This document shows positions 1-7,367 of a stretch of DNA of 43,947 nucleotides, in pieces. The first letter of the stretch is position 1; each line of letters begins with the position of its first letter. A model generated the notes under the pieces. It was not told where the DNA came from. It ran no database searches and saw only the letters and a list, made by a program, of their open reading frames with translations. The translations under genes were made by a program, and so were the position numbers. The stretch lies in the NCBI GenBank assembly GCA_021199855.1, contig JAJQHD010000014.1, positions 1-43,947 on the forward strand, written 5' to 3'. The DNA comes from Oscillospiraceae bacterium (GTDB lineage: Bacteria > Bacillota > Clostridia > Oscillospirales > Ruminococcaceae).

Positions 1-29
1 CAATCAAAGGCTTTCGAGAGAAGACAACT

Positions 30-78
30 GGCTCCCCTGAAAGGGGAGCTGTCAGCCCGAAGGGCTGACTGAGGGGTT
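30..78. repeat. REP-like dispersed palindromic repeat, copy 1
   Basis: The stretch holds two stacked hairpins (GGCTCCCCtgaaaGGGGAGC, then CAGCCCgaaGGGCTG) followed by TGAGGGGT. A diverged copy with the same plan, CTCCCC-gaaa-GGGGAG then a second hairpin then GAGGGGT, lies in the opposite orientation at 22171-22244. Presence of two copies with a conserved outer hairpin and a variable inner hairpin supports a dispersed intergenic repeat rather than a gene-specific terminator. Confidence 0.6.
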
Positions 79-92
79 TCCAAAAAAAGCAG

Positions 93-121
93 TTTACTTT
101 TTTTCGATAATATGCTACAAT
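93..121 (+). promoter_or_regulatory. Sigma-A promoter of the SGNH operon
   Basis: A -35 box TTTACT (93-98) and a -10 box TACAAT (116-121) are separated by exactly 17 bp, with an extended TG one base before the -10. The box lies about 37 bp upstream of the first SGNH start codon and is the only good promoter before the three co-directional SGNH genes. Confidence 0.65.
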
Positions 122-158
122 AGACTTACTTATTTTTTTATCGAAAGGAACAACTATT

Positions 159-1460
159 ATGACTATGAAATTCAGAAATCTTCGTCGGTTTCTGGCTCTT
201 GTGATGGCTTCGGCTATGGCGGTTACCATGCTGACAGCTTGCGGGAGCACCGAAAACGACGCTGATGTAACGGAGGAAGAGGAAGACATGATTGAAGTAA
301 CAGAAGAGGCAACTGAATCCTGGCTCGCGGCTTGGGGAACATCTATGCAGACTGTATGGTCTTCTGACACCATCCCGAGCGAAGCTACAAGTGGCAAGAC
401 GGTCACCATCCGCCAGCAGATTCGTCCTTCCGTGTCAGGAAACGAACTCAGATTCACCCTTTCCAACCAGTGCGGAAGCACAGACCTGGTTATCGACAGC
501 ATGGAGATTGCAATGCTTCTTGCCCCCACGAGCTATGAAATCGACACTGACAGCTCTGTCACAGTCACATATGAGGGAAGCACAACCATCACTGTTCCTG
601 CCGGCGAGACTATTGTCACCGATGCAGTCGAATTCCCCTACTCTGCTCTTGACGACATTGCGGTTTCAATGGAGATAAGCTCTATGCCGTCAACTATCAC
701 TCTTCACAGAGCCTCTCGTTGCACCAACTGGATTATCACCGGCTCGCACGTTTCTGACAATGACTGGTCGGGAGCTTCGACATACGCAATGTGGTACTTC
801 CTGGCTGTTATGGACGTCAAGGCTGATGAGAATTCCGGCGCCGCAATTGTATGCCTGGGAGATTCTCTGACAGACGGCGCAAGCATAGTTGAGAACTCGT
901 TCACCCGTTACACCGACGCACTAATGGAGCTCATGCAGGAAGACCTCTATTTGCAGTACTACTCTGTAATCAATATGGGTGTCGGCGGAACCAATTTCTT
1001 GGGTTCGTCTGACAACTCTACCGGTCTGGGAAGAGTCACCAGAGATATTGTGAACATTTCCGGAGTCAAGTACTGCGTTGTCCTTATGGGTGTAAACGAC
1101 ATCGGAGGTGCGACTACTGACATTTCAGCTGACATTATCGCAGGGTATGAGACTTTGGTTGAGGAGTGCCACGAAGCCGGAATCACCGTTATCGGTTGCA
1201 CAATCACCCCGTTCAACGGCAGTAGCTACTATTCTGAGCTCCACGAGGAGATTCGCCAGACTGTAAACGAATACATCATGTCTGAGGACTCTGCGTTCGA
1301 CGGCTATGTAGATTTGGCATCAGCAGTTGCTTCAGAAGCTGATTCATCGAAGATGGATTCGAGCTATGTCTCCACATGGAACGACTATCTCCACTTCAAC
1401 GCAACCGGATACGGGCTTCTTGGCTCGACCATTTATGACTATCTCACCATGTTTATCTGA
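159..1460 (+). CDS. SGNH/GDSL hydrolase lipoprotein 1
   Basis: This is a predicted secreted, lipid-anchored esterase of the SGNH (GDSL) superfamily, probably a carbohydrate or acyl esterase; the substrate is unknown. A signal peptide ends in the lipobox LTAC (about residues 25-28) and is followed by an acidic spacer. A beta-sandwich-like N-terminal domain starts at a WLAAWGTSMQ motif typical of this SGNH group. The nucleophile motif GDSLTDG places the catalytic Ser at 236, block III is GVNDI, and the D409-Y-L-H412 motif provides the catalytic Asp-His. The ribosome-binding site GAAAGGAAC precedes the ATG at 159. The next SGNH gene begins 20 bp downstream in the same direction, so the three form an operon. 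Family assignment is firm; the substrate is inferred from the nearby cellulase only. Confidence 0.9.
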   Translation: MTMKFRNLRRFLALVMASAMAVTMLTACGSTENDADVTEEEEDMIEVTEEATESWLAAWGTSMQTVWSSDTIPSEATSGKTVTIRQQIRPSVSGNELRFTLSNQCGSTDLVIDSMEIAMLLAPTSYEIDTDSSVTVTYEGSTTITVPAGETIVTDAVEFPYSALDDIAVSMEISSMPSTITLHRASRCTNWIITGSHVSDNDWSGASTYAMWYFLAVMDVKADENSGAAIVCLGDSLTDGASIVENSFTRYTDALMELMQEDLYLQYYSVINMGVGGTNFLGSSDNSTGLGRVTRDIVNISGVKYCVVLMGVNDIGGATTDISADIIAGYETLVEECHEAGITVIGCTITPFNGSSYYSELHEEIRQTVNEYIMSEDSAFDGYVDLASAVASEADSSKMDSSYVSTWNDYLHFNATGYGLLGSTIYDYLTMFI

Positions 1461-1480
1461 TATATTGAAAGGAACAAGCT

Positions 1481-3265
1481 ATGAAGAAACTGAAAAAAGG
1501 TCTGTCGCTGATAGTCGCTGTGATGATGGCGTTTTCCGTCTTCACCGGCTGTGCGAACAGTTCAACCGATGATGAGGTGACAAGCGTAACTGTTGCGTCA
1601 TCTGACGCCGAAGTCACAGAAGCGGTCACCGAAGCGACTACCACAGAAGAAGTAACAACCACTACAGAAGCAACTACAGAGGCTGTCACCACCACAACGG
1701 AAGCGACAACTGCCGTCACCACAGAAGCGACAACCGCAACCGTTGCGACTACTGAAGAGACCACCGCGGCATATACCGTCGAAGAGATGAGCGCTGTGAT
1801 GTATGCGAAGTCTTCCGTCAACGTCCGCTCTGGTCCTTCGACCGATTACGACAGAATAGGACACTTGGACGAAGGCGAGGAAGTAACCGTCACAGGACTC
1901 GCTTCAACCGGATGGTATAGAATCAGCTTTGAGGGCGGCGAGGGATATGTCAGTAACAACTATCTCGTCACCGAAAAGCCGGTAACTACCACCGCAACCA
2001 CCACTACAGCCGCAACTACTGCCGCCACCACCGCCGCCACAACTGCGGCGACAACCACGGCAACCACAGCGGCAACCACAGCGGCAACAACAGCTGCAAC
2101 TGCTGATGATACATCCAGCAGTGAAATCTGGATAGCATCCTGGGGAACAGCTATGCAGATGGCTTGGTCGTCCGATGCCATTCCAGCTGAAGCTACGAGC
2201 GGCTCGACCGTCACCATCCGCCAGCAGATAAGACCTTCTCTCGGCGGAGACGAATTGAGGCTGGTCATCTCGAACGAATACGGCAAGACCGACCTGGTTA
2301 TAGACAACATGGAGCTTGCAATGCTGAACAGCTCATCAAGCTACAGGATTGACACCTCCACAATAGTCACCGTCACCTACAACGGCAGTAAAAAGATAAC
2401 CGTCCCGGCTGGAAAGACGATAACCACCGACACCATCAGCTTCTCGTTTGAAGCTCTCGACGACATCGCAGTTACGATGAAGGTGAGCTCGATGCCCTCC
2501 GTTATCACTCTTCACCGCGCTTCGAGATGCACAAACTGGATTGTATCCGGAAGCCACACCTCCGATAACGCATGGTCATCCGCTTCAACATTTGAAATGT
2601 GGTACTTCATATCTGAGCTTGACGTTATGGCTGATTCGAGCGGCGGAGCAATCGTCTGCCTGGGAGATTCTCTCACGGACGGTGCAAGCATTTCAACCAA
2701 CTCATTCGCAAGATACACCGACAAGATGGCAGAGCTTCTGCAGGCTGACTCAAAACTCAGCGGCTACTCTGTAATCAATATGGGAGCCGGCGGAACTCCG
2801 TTCTTAGGAACCTCGGACAATTCAACAGGTCTTGGAAGAGTTACAAGAGATATTGTAGAAGTTGCCGGAGTCAAGTACTGTATTGTTTATATGGGCGTCA
2901 ACGACATCAACGGAGCGACGACTGATATTTCCCAGAAATTAATTGACGGCTATGAAAAGCTCATCAAAGAATGTCACGAGGCTGGAATCAAGGTTATCGG
3001 TTGTACTATAACCCCATGCGGCAACGATAACTATTCTGAGCTTCACGAACAGATTCGCCAGACTGTGAATGCATACATAATGTCGTCTGATTCTGCGTTC
3101 GATGGTTATGTCGACCTTGCTTCGGCGGTTGCATCTTCCTCTGATTCTACAAAACTGCAGTCTCAATATAGTTCATGGTGGGGAAATGGCTTGCATTTCA
3201 GCGAGAGTGGCTACAGATATGTCGGAACAACCATTTATAACTATCTTAAGAACTTTATTTCATAA
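1481..3265 (+). CDS. SGNH/GDSL hydrolase lipoprotein 2 with SH3b domain
   Basis: The protein is a modular secreted lipoprotein of 594 residues. It has a signal peptide with lipobox FTGC, a Thr/Glu-rich linker (about 40-100), a bacterial SH3 domain (about 107-165, with SSVNVRSGPSTDYDRIG) likely to bind the cell wall, a second Thr/Ala-rich linker (about 168-208) and an SGNH esterase domain. The nucleophile motif GDSLTDG gives Ser397 and block III is GVNDI. The C-terminal catalytic motif reads N569-G-L-H572, whereas the other three SGNH proteins in this window have D-Y-L-H, so the catalytic Asp is replaced by Asn. Activity may be reduced or the protein may act as a binder. The linkers are encoded by ACN/GCN triplet runs that could slip. 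The N-terminal module is nearly the same as that of the cellulase at 7368. Confidence 0.9.
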   Translation: MKKLKKGLSLIVAVMMAFSVFTGCANSSTDDEVTSVTVASSDAEVTEAVTEATTTEEVTTTTEATTEAVTTTTEATTAVTTEATTATVATTEETTAAYTVEEMSAVMYAKSSVNVRSGPSTDYDRIGHLDEGEEVTVTGLASTGWYRISFEGGEGYVSNNYLVTEKPVTTTATTTTAATTAATTAATTAATTTATTAATTAATTAATADDTSSSEIWIASWGTAMQMAWSSDAIPAEATSGSTVTIRQQIRPSLGGDELRLVISNEYGKTDLVIDNMELAMLNSSSSYRIDTSTIVTVTYNGSKKITVPAGKTITTDTISFSFEALDDIAVTMKVSSMPSVITLHRASRCTNWIVSGSHTSDNAWSSASTFEMWYFISELDVMADSSGGAIVCLGDSLTDGASISTNSFARYTDKMAELLQADSKLSGYSVINMGAGGTPFLGTSDNSTGLGRVTRDIVEVAGVKYCIVYMGVNDINGATTDISQKLIDGYEKLIKECHEAGIKVIGCTITPCGNDNYSELHEQIRQTVNAYIMSSDSAFDGYVDLASAVASSSDSTKLQSQYSSWWGNGLHFSESGYRYVGTTIYNYLKNFIS

Positions 3266-3277
3266 GGAGTGCTTATT

Positions 3278-4552
3278 ATGTTAAACAAAATCGCAAAAAG
3301 GCTTCTGAGCCTGGTACTTGCGGCAATGCTTCTTATCGGAGCAACCGGTTGCGGGAGCAGTACCGTCGGAGCCAGCATTGTTGAAGAGGACGGCTGGTTC
3401 ACAACCTGGGGAACTGCAATGCTCACCGCAAGTGTCGACGAAACACCGACAAGCCCGTCTCTCAAGCAAAACACCTGCCGCCAGCAGGTGAGAGTCTCCA
3501 TAGGCGGCGACAAGATAAGAATCACACTCTCGAATGAGTACGGCGACATTCCGCTGAATATCGAATCCGTTCACATCGCACATCTCGTCGACTCTTCTTC
3601 TTCGACGATTGACACCTCTACCGACACCGTGATTACATTTAACGGCGGTTCAGAAAGCGTCGACCTTTCAAGCGGAGAGAAGATTGTGTCGGATGAAGTC
3701 GATTTCAGCTTTGAAGCGCTCGATTGCCTTGCAATCACAATCAAGTTTGGAAACTACGTCGGAGGAACCATCACCTGCCACACTGCCGCACGTTGCTCGA
3801 CATGGATTGCTGAGGGCGACCATGTTTCTGACGAAACCCTCACCGGAGCCAGTGTAATGACTTCGACCTATTATATCGAAAGCGTCGAGACCTGGGCTGA
3901 AGCCGGAACAAAGACGGTAGTCTGCATCGGCGACTCCATCACCGACGGCGCAAGCTCAACAACAAACGGCTATGCAAGATACCCCGACACCCTTATGGAA
4001 CTCCTTGCCGCTGACGACAGCGTCGGAAATGTTGCGGTTGTCAACAAGGGAATCGGCGGAAACGCAGTCTTCGGAGGCTTGGGCGACGCACTTGTCGATA
4101 GATTCCAGAGAGACGTTATCGACGTTCTCGCCGACACCCCCGGTGAAAGATATTGCATCCTCCTAATTGGCATCAATGACATCGGCTATGAGTCGGAAGA
4201 TCTTTCCGAAAGCATCATCGACGCCTATGAAGAGCTGATAGAACTCTGCCACGAGAACGATATCCTGATTTATGCGGGAACCCTGACCCCGATTGAGGGA
4301 AGCTCCTACTATTCAGAACTCCACGACGAGACAAGAGTCGCCCTGAACGAATATATCCGTTCGAGCAAGTCGAAGTTTGACGGCTATATCGACTTCGACC
4401 TGGCTTTGCAGGATCCCGACAACACCTCGAAGCTCCTCGACGACTACGTCTCCATCTGGAACGACTATCTCCACCCGAACGACGCAGGATATGCCAAAAT
4501 GGGCGAGACGGCGTATGAATATCTGAAAGAGATTTTGGCGGATAGCGAATAA
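3278..4552 (+). CDS. SGNH/GDSL hydrolase lipoprotein 3
   Basis: This is a third secreted SGNH esterase of the cluster. The start is placed at the ATG at 3278 because AAGGAG (3264-3269) lies 8 bp before it; an upstream GTG at 3269 would overlap this site. The ribosome-binding site overlaps the stop codon of the previous gene, indicating an operon. The signal peptide has lipobox GATGC. The N-terminal domain starts at WFTTWGTAML, the nucleophile motif is GDSITDG, block III is GINDI, and D-Y-L-H-P-N near the C-terminus supplies the catalytic Asp and His. It lacks the SH3b and Thr-rich linkers of its neighbour. Compared with copies 1 and 2 it is closer to the fourth SGNH gene at 5758 (GDSITDG, DYLHP), so the cluster contains two subtypes. 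The substrate is unknown. Confidence 0.9.
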   Translation: MLNKIAKRLLSLVLAAMLLIGATGCGSSTVGASIVEEDGWFTTWGTAMLTASVDETPTSPSLKQNTCRQQVRVSIGGDKIRITLSNEYGDIPLNIESVHIAHLVDSSSSTIDTSTDTVITFNGGSESVDLSSGEKIVSDEVDFSFEALDCLAITIKFGNYVGGTITCHTAARCSTWIAEGDHVSDETLTGASVMTSTYYIESVETWAEAGTKTVVCIGDSITDGASSTTNGYARYPDTLMELLAADDSVGNVAVVNKGIGGNAVFGGLGDALVDRFQRDVIDVLADTPGERYCILLIGINDIGYESEDLSESIIDAYEELIELCHENDILIYAGTLTPIEGSSYYSELHDETRVALNEYIRSSKSKFDGYIDFDLALQDPDNTSKLLDDYVSIWNDYLHPNDAGYAKMGETAYEYLKEILADSE

Positions 4553-4554
4553 TC

Positions 4555-4625
4555 TGTAGGGGCGGATACCATCCGCCCGTTACATCACAGCCGAGTTTTT
4601 CGGGCGGATAATATCCGCCCCTACA
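4555..4625. repeat. Palindromic repeat with TGTAGGGGCGGATA termini
   Basis: The 71-bp unit begins TGTAGGGGCGGATA and ends with the exact reverse complement TATCCGCCCCTACA. Inside are two smaller hairpins, GGGCGGATaccATCCGCCC and GGGCGGATaatATCCGCCC. It lies between the SGNH operon stop and the fba terminator. The structure fits a small dispersed palindromic (MITE- or REP-like) element; no coding capacity is seen. Confidence 0.7.
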
Positions 4626-4632
4626 TCGAACA

Positions 4633-4672
4633 AAAAAATAACCGGTTTGGAAATTCCAAACCGGTATTTTTT
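4633..4672. terminator. Bidirectional rho-independent terminator between SGNH operon and fba
   Basis: A perfect 10-bp stem ACCGGTTTGG / CCAAACCGGT with loop AAATT is preceded by a run of A and followed by a run of T. It can therefore serve both the plus-strand SGNH operon and the minus-strand aldolase gene. Confidence 0.85.
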
Positions 4673-4687
4673 CTGTGAAACGGATTA

Positions 4688-5551
4688 TCAAGCCTTGCCG
4701 ATGCAGCCGAACATATCCATCTTTTCTCTGACGGTGTCCTTGATGGCTTCTACGCCGGGAGCGAGAACCTTTCTCGGGTCGAAGCCCTTGCCGGTGAGAT
4801 CCTTGCCTTCTTCGATGTACTCACGAACCTTAGCAGTGAATGCAATCTGGCACTCGGTGTTTACGTTGATCTTAGCAACGCCAAGGGAAATTGCCTTCTT
4901 GACCTGCTCAGCCGGGATTCCGGTGCCGCCGTGGAGAACCAAAGGCATATCGCCTACAGCCGCCTTGATTGCTTCGAGAGTGGAGAAGGAAAGTCCGGGC
5001 CAGTTCTCGGGATACTTGCCGTGAATATTGCCGATACCAGCGGCGAGCATGGTAACGCCGAGGTCTGCAATCTGCTTGCACTCAGCGGGGTCTGCACATT
5101 CGCCCATAGCAACGACGCCGTCTTCCTCACCGCCGATAGCTCCGACCTCAGCTTCGAGGGAAATTCCCAATATGTCGCAGGTGTTTACAAGAGCAGTGGT
5201 GAGCTTGATGTTCTCTTCGATAGGATAGTGCGAGCCGTCAAACATGATAGAGCTGAAACCGGCGTTGATGCACTTCTTTGCACCCTCAAAAGTACCGTGG
5301 TCGAGGTGAAGAGCGACCGGAACGGTGATTCCGAGTTCGTTGATCATTCCCTTAACCATTCCTACGATGGTGGTGTAGCCGCACATATACTTTCCGGCAC
5401 CCTCGGAAACACCGAGAATAACGGGAGCTTTGAGCTCCTCAGCGGTCTGAAGTACAGCCTTTGTCCATTCAAGATTGTTGATGTTGAACTGTCCGACGCC
5501 ATAATGACCGTCGCGAGCCTTGTTCAGCATGTCCTTTGCAGATACGAGCAT
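4688..5551 (-). CDS. fba: Class II fructose-1,6-bisphosphate aldolase
   Basis: The enzyme cleaves fructose-1,6-bisphosphate into dihydroxyacetone phosphate and glyceraldehyde-3-phosphate (and the reverse) in glycolysis and gluconeogenesis, using a catalytic zinc ion in the cytoplasm. At 287 residues it matches the usual length of the Gram-positive class II family. The motif LHLDHGTF places the catalytic Asp at 84 and a zinc His at 85. MFDGSHYPIEEN, NIHGKYPENWPGL and VLHGGTGIP are the conserved phosphate- and metal-binding motifs. GGAGGTAA lies just upstream of the ATG at 5551. It is a single-gene unit with its own promoter and terminator, and appears to be core metabolism lying between two SGNH units. 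A related tagatose-bisphosphate aldolase is the main alternative. Confidence 0.95.
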   Translation of the reverse strand: MLVSAKDMLNKARDGHYGVGQFNINNLEWTKAVLQTAEELKAPVILGVSEGAGKYMCGYTTIVGMVKGMINELGITVPVALHLDHGTFEGAKKCINAGFSSIMFDGSHYPIEENIKLTTALVNTCDILGISLEAEVGAIGGEEDGVVAMGECADPAECKQIADLGVTMLAAGIGNIHGKYPENWPGLSFSTLEAIKAAVGDMPLVLHGGTGIPAEQVKKAISLGVAKINVNTECQIAFTAKVREYIEEGKDLTGKGFDPRKVLAPGVEAIKDTVREKMDMFGCIGKA

Positions 5552-5618
5552 TTATATTACCTCCGTTTATAGTAGTAGGACCACAGCTAGCGTAGCCCCA
5601 AGTAAACTTACGAGTATC

Positions 5619-5647
5619 ATTATACACTATTTCGTGTCAGTTTGCAA
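5619..5647 (-). promoter_or_regulatory. Sigma-A promoter of fba
   Basis: On the minus strand a -35 box TTGCAA (5647-5642) and a consensus -10 TATAAT (5624-5619) are spaced by 17 bp. They lie about 65 bp upstream of the fba start codon. Confidence 0.7.
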
Positions 5648-5681
5648 TGGGTATTTTTTAATTAGTATGCTTTCTGACAGC

Positions 5682-5714
5682 AAAACGCCGCACTCTTCAA
5701 TCGTGCGGCGTTTT
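5682..5714. terminator. Terminator of the fourth SGNH gene
   Basis: The inverted repeat AAAACGCCGCAC / GTGCGGCGTTTT (12 bp, 9-base loop) lies directly downstream of the minus-strand SGNH gene, with T runs on either strand. It also insulates the fba promoter. Confidence 0.8.
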
Positions 5715-5757
5715 ACTCTTCAAATATCAGTTTCTGTCAGCACCCCTGCATAACAGT

Positions 5758-7005
5758 TCAGTTCTCCTGCCAGAAGTCAAGAAGGCTTTCATATGCTTCC
5801 TCCGCCATCCTCCTGTAGCCGGCATCTCCCGGGTGGAGGTAGTCGGCGGTGGAGCCGTTGTACTCGTCCGCCATCTGGGCGGAGTCCTCATCGCTGGCGA
5901 TTGCTCCTCCAAAATCTATCACTCCGTCAAAGCCGGAATCCTCAGACGTGAGGAACTCGTTGACAGCAGTTCTTATCTTTTCGTGAAGTTCTGAATAATA
6001 GAAATTGCCCTTGACGGGAGTCAGCGTTCCAGCGTAGACTTTTAAACCTGCGGCGTGGCACTGGGAAATAATCTCCTTATAGCACTCTATCATTTCGTCG
6101 GAAATGTCCGCCTGCGCGGTTCCGACATCGTTTATACCTATTAATAGTATGACATACCTGACACCGGAGACTTCAAGAACGTCCCTCGTAAGGCGGTTTA
6201 CTGCCGTGTCACTCGATTCGCCGGTAAGCATGTTTCCTGAAATGCCCATATTCACGACGGAGATATTTTCGGTGAGCGGATTTGAATTGAGCATATATGC
6301 AAGCTGGTCACACCATGATTGATACTGGTTATAGGTCGAGCAGGCACCGTCGGTGATGGAGTCCCCGAGGCAGACAACAGCCTTTGTCCCCGCTTCGCTC
6401 CAGACATCGAGCCGGGTTATATAGTACCAACTGCTCATAACCTTGACCGCCGAAAAGCTTTCGTCAGAGACGCAATTGCCCTCGGTGACCCATGTCGAAT
6501 AGTTCGAGAGCTTGTGGCAGGTTACCGTTCCGCCGGTGTAGTCCCCGAGACAGATTGAAACGGCGATTTCTTCGAGAGCTTCAACATCAAAGCTTACTGC
6601 GTCGCATGTGACGGTTGCTCCGGCTTCAACGGTTACGCTTTCGGAGCCATTGAACGTCAGAACCGTGTCGGTGGATGTATCAATAGCGTCGCTTCCGGAG
6701 GATTTGAGCTTGGCGATATGGACGCTTTCAAAGACAACAGGAATCGAGCCGTATTCATTCGAGAGAATTATCGTGATGGTGTCGCCGGAAATGCTCGGGC
6801 GGATGACCTCACGGAGGGTGTTGTTTTTCAGTCCCGGGTTTGAAGGAAGAGTATCGACATCGGAAGCTTCGGGAGCCGCCGCCCAGGCAGTTACCCAGCC
6901 GTCCTCATCCGGCAAAACGACCTCAGTCTCCCCACAGGCGGAAAATGCCGTTAAAACTATAGTGAGGCAAACAATTACCGACAAAATTCTTTTAACCCAA
7001 GACAC
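5758..7005 (-). CDS. SGNH/GDSL hydrolase lipoprotein 4
   Basis: This is a secreted SGNH esterase related to the plus-strand copy at 3278 but transcribed alone in the opposite direction. The start is a GTG at 7005, supported by AGGGAGG 8-14 bp upstream. The signal peptide has lipobox FSAC. The N-terminal domain begins WVTAWAAAPE, the nucleophile motif is GDSITDG, block III is GINDVG, and D-Y-L-H-P-G near the C-terminus gives the catalytic Asp and His, so all catalytic residues are present. It has its own promoter and terminator. The four SGNH genes in 7 kb probably arose by duplication and then diverged toward different acylated substrates; that part is inference. Confidence 0.9.
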   Translation of the reverse strand: MSWVKRILSVIVCLTIVLTAFSACGETEVVLPDEDGWVTAWAAAPEASDVDTLPSNPGLKNNTLREVIRPSISGDTITIILSNEYGSIPVVFESVHIAKLKSSGSDAIDTSTDTVLTFNGSESVTVEAGATVTCDAVSFDVEALEEIAVSICLGDYTGGTVTCHKLSNYSTWVTEGNCVSDESFSAVKVMSSWYYITRLDVWSEAGTKAVVCLGDSITDGACSTYNQYQSWCDQLAYMLNSNPLTENISVVNMGISGNMLTGESSDTAVNRLTRDVLEVSGVRYVILLIGINDVGTAQADISDEMIECYKEIISQCHAAGLKVYAGTLTPVKGNFYYSELHEKIRTAVNEFLTSEDSGFDGVIDFGGAIASDEDSAQMADEYNGSTADYLHPGDAGYRRMAEEAYESLLDFWQEN

Positions 7006-7037
7006 CAGAAAGTCCTCCCTTTGAGTTTTATACTGAA

Positions 7038-7066
7038 ATTATAGCATTATTTTCGCCAGTTGTAAA
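7038..7066 (-). promoter_or_regulatory. Promoter of the fourth SGNH gene
   Basis: On the minus strand a -35 TTTACA (7066-7061) and an extended -10 TGCTATAAT (TATAAT at 7043-7038) are 17 bp apart. The arrangement closely resembles the promoter at 93-121 in front of the other SGNH genes (TTTACT, 17 bp, TGCTACAAT). Confidence 0.7.
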
Positions 7067-7125
7067 GTACCACTTGATGAAAAAGTCGAAGTAAGGGATA
7101 AGAAAAATTTTTTTGAAATTTGGGG

Positions 7126-7154
7126 TTGACAAACCGGAGAGTCGGTGCTATAAT
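7126..7154 (+). promoter_or_regulatory. Consensus promoter of tRNA-Leu
   Basis: A perfect TTGACA (7126-7131) and a perfect TATAAT (7149-7154) are separated by 17 bp. The transcript would start about 35 bp before the tRNA. Confidence 0.85.
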
Positions 7155-7194
7155 GTAGGAGTTGTTTGAGAGATAACTTCTCCGACAGAAATAT

Positions 7195-7278
7195 GCGGCA
7201 GTGCTGGAATAGGCAGACAGGCACGTTTGAGGTGCGTGTGTCATAGACGTGTGGGTTCAAGTCCCACTTGCCGCACCA
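7195..7278 (+). tRNA. tRNA-Leu (anticodon GAG)
   Basis: The 84-nt gene folds as a class II tRNA. The acceptor stem GCGGCAG pairs with TTGCCGC, the discriminator is A, and CCA is encoded. The anticodon loop TTGAGGT carries GAG, reading CUU/CUC Leu codons. A long variable arm follows, as expected for tRNA-Leu, and the T arm contains GGTTCAAGTCC. It stands alone with its own promoter and terminator. Confidence 0.95.
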
Positions 7279-7284
7279 GTTTTG

Positions 7285-7315
7285 AAATCCCTGAGCAAAA
7301 GCTTGGGGATTTTTC
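7285..7315 (+). terminator. Terminator of tRNA-Leu
   Basis: The hairpin AATCCC-tg-AGC-aaaa-GCT-tg-GGGATT is followed by a T run, seven bases after the encoded CCA. Confidence 0.7.
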
Positions 7316-7344
7316 TTGCTATTCTCCCCGATATATGTTACAAT
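7316..7344 (+). promoter_or_regulatory. Promoter of the GH5 cellulase gene
   Basis: A -35 TTGCTA (7316-7321) and an extended -10 TGTTACAAT (TACAAT at 7339-7344) are 17 bp apart. They lie 24 bp before the start codon, directly after the tRNA terminator. Confidence 0.6.
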
Positions 7345-7367
7345 CTATGTATGGAGGTACTACATAT

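Noticed and set aside
1453-2310. Long Val/Ala-rich minus-strand frames opposite the SGNH gene
   Set aside because: They are the complement of the Thr/Ala linker triplets of the real gene; no start signals support them.
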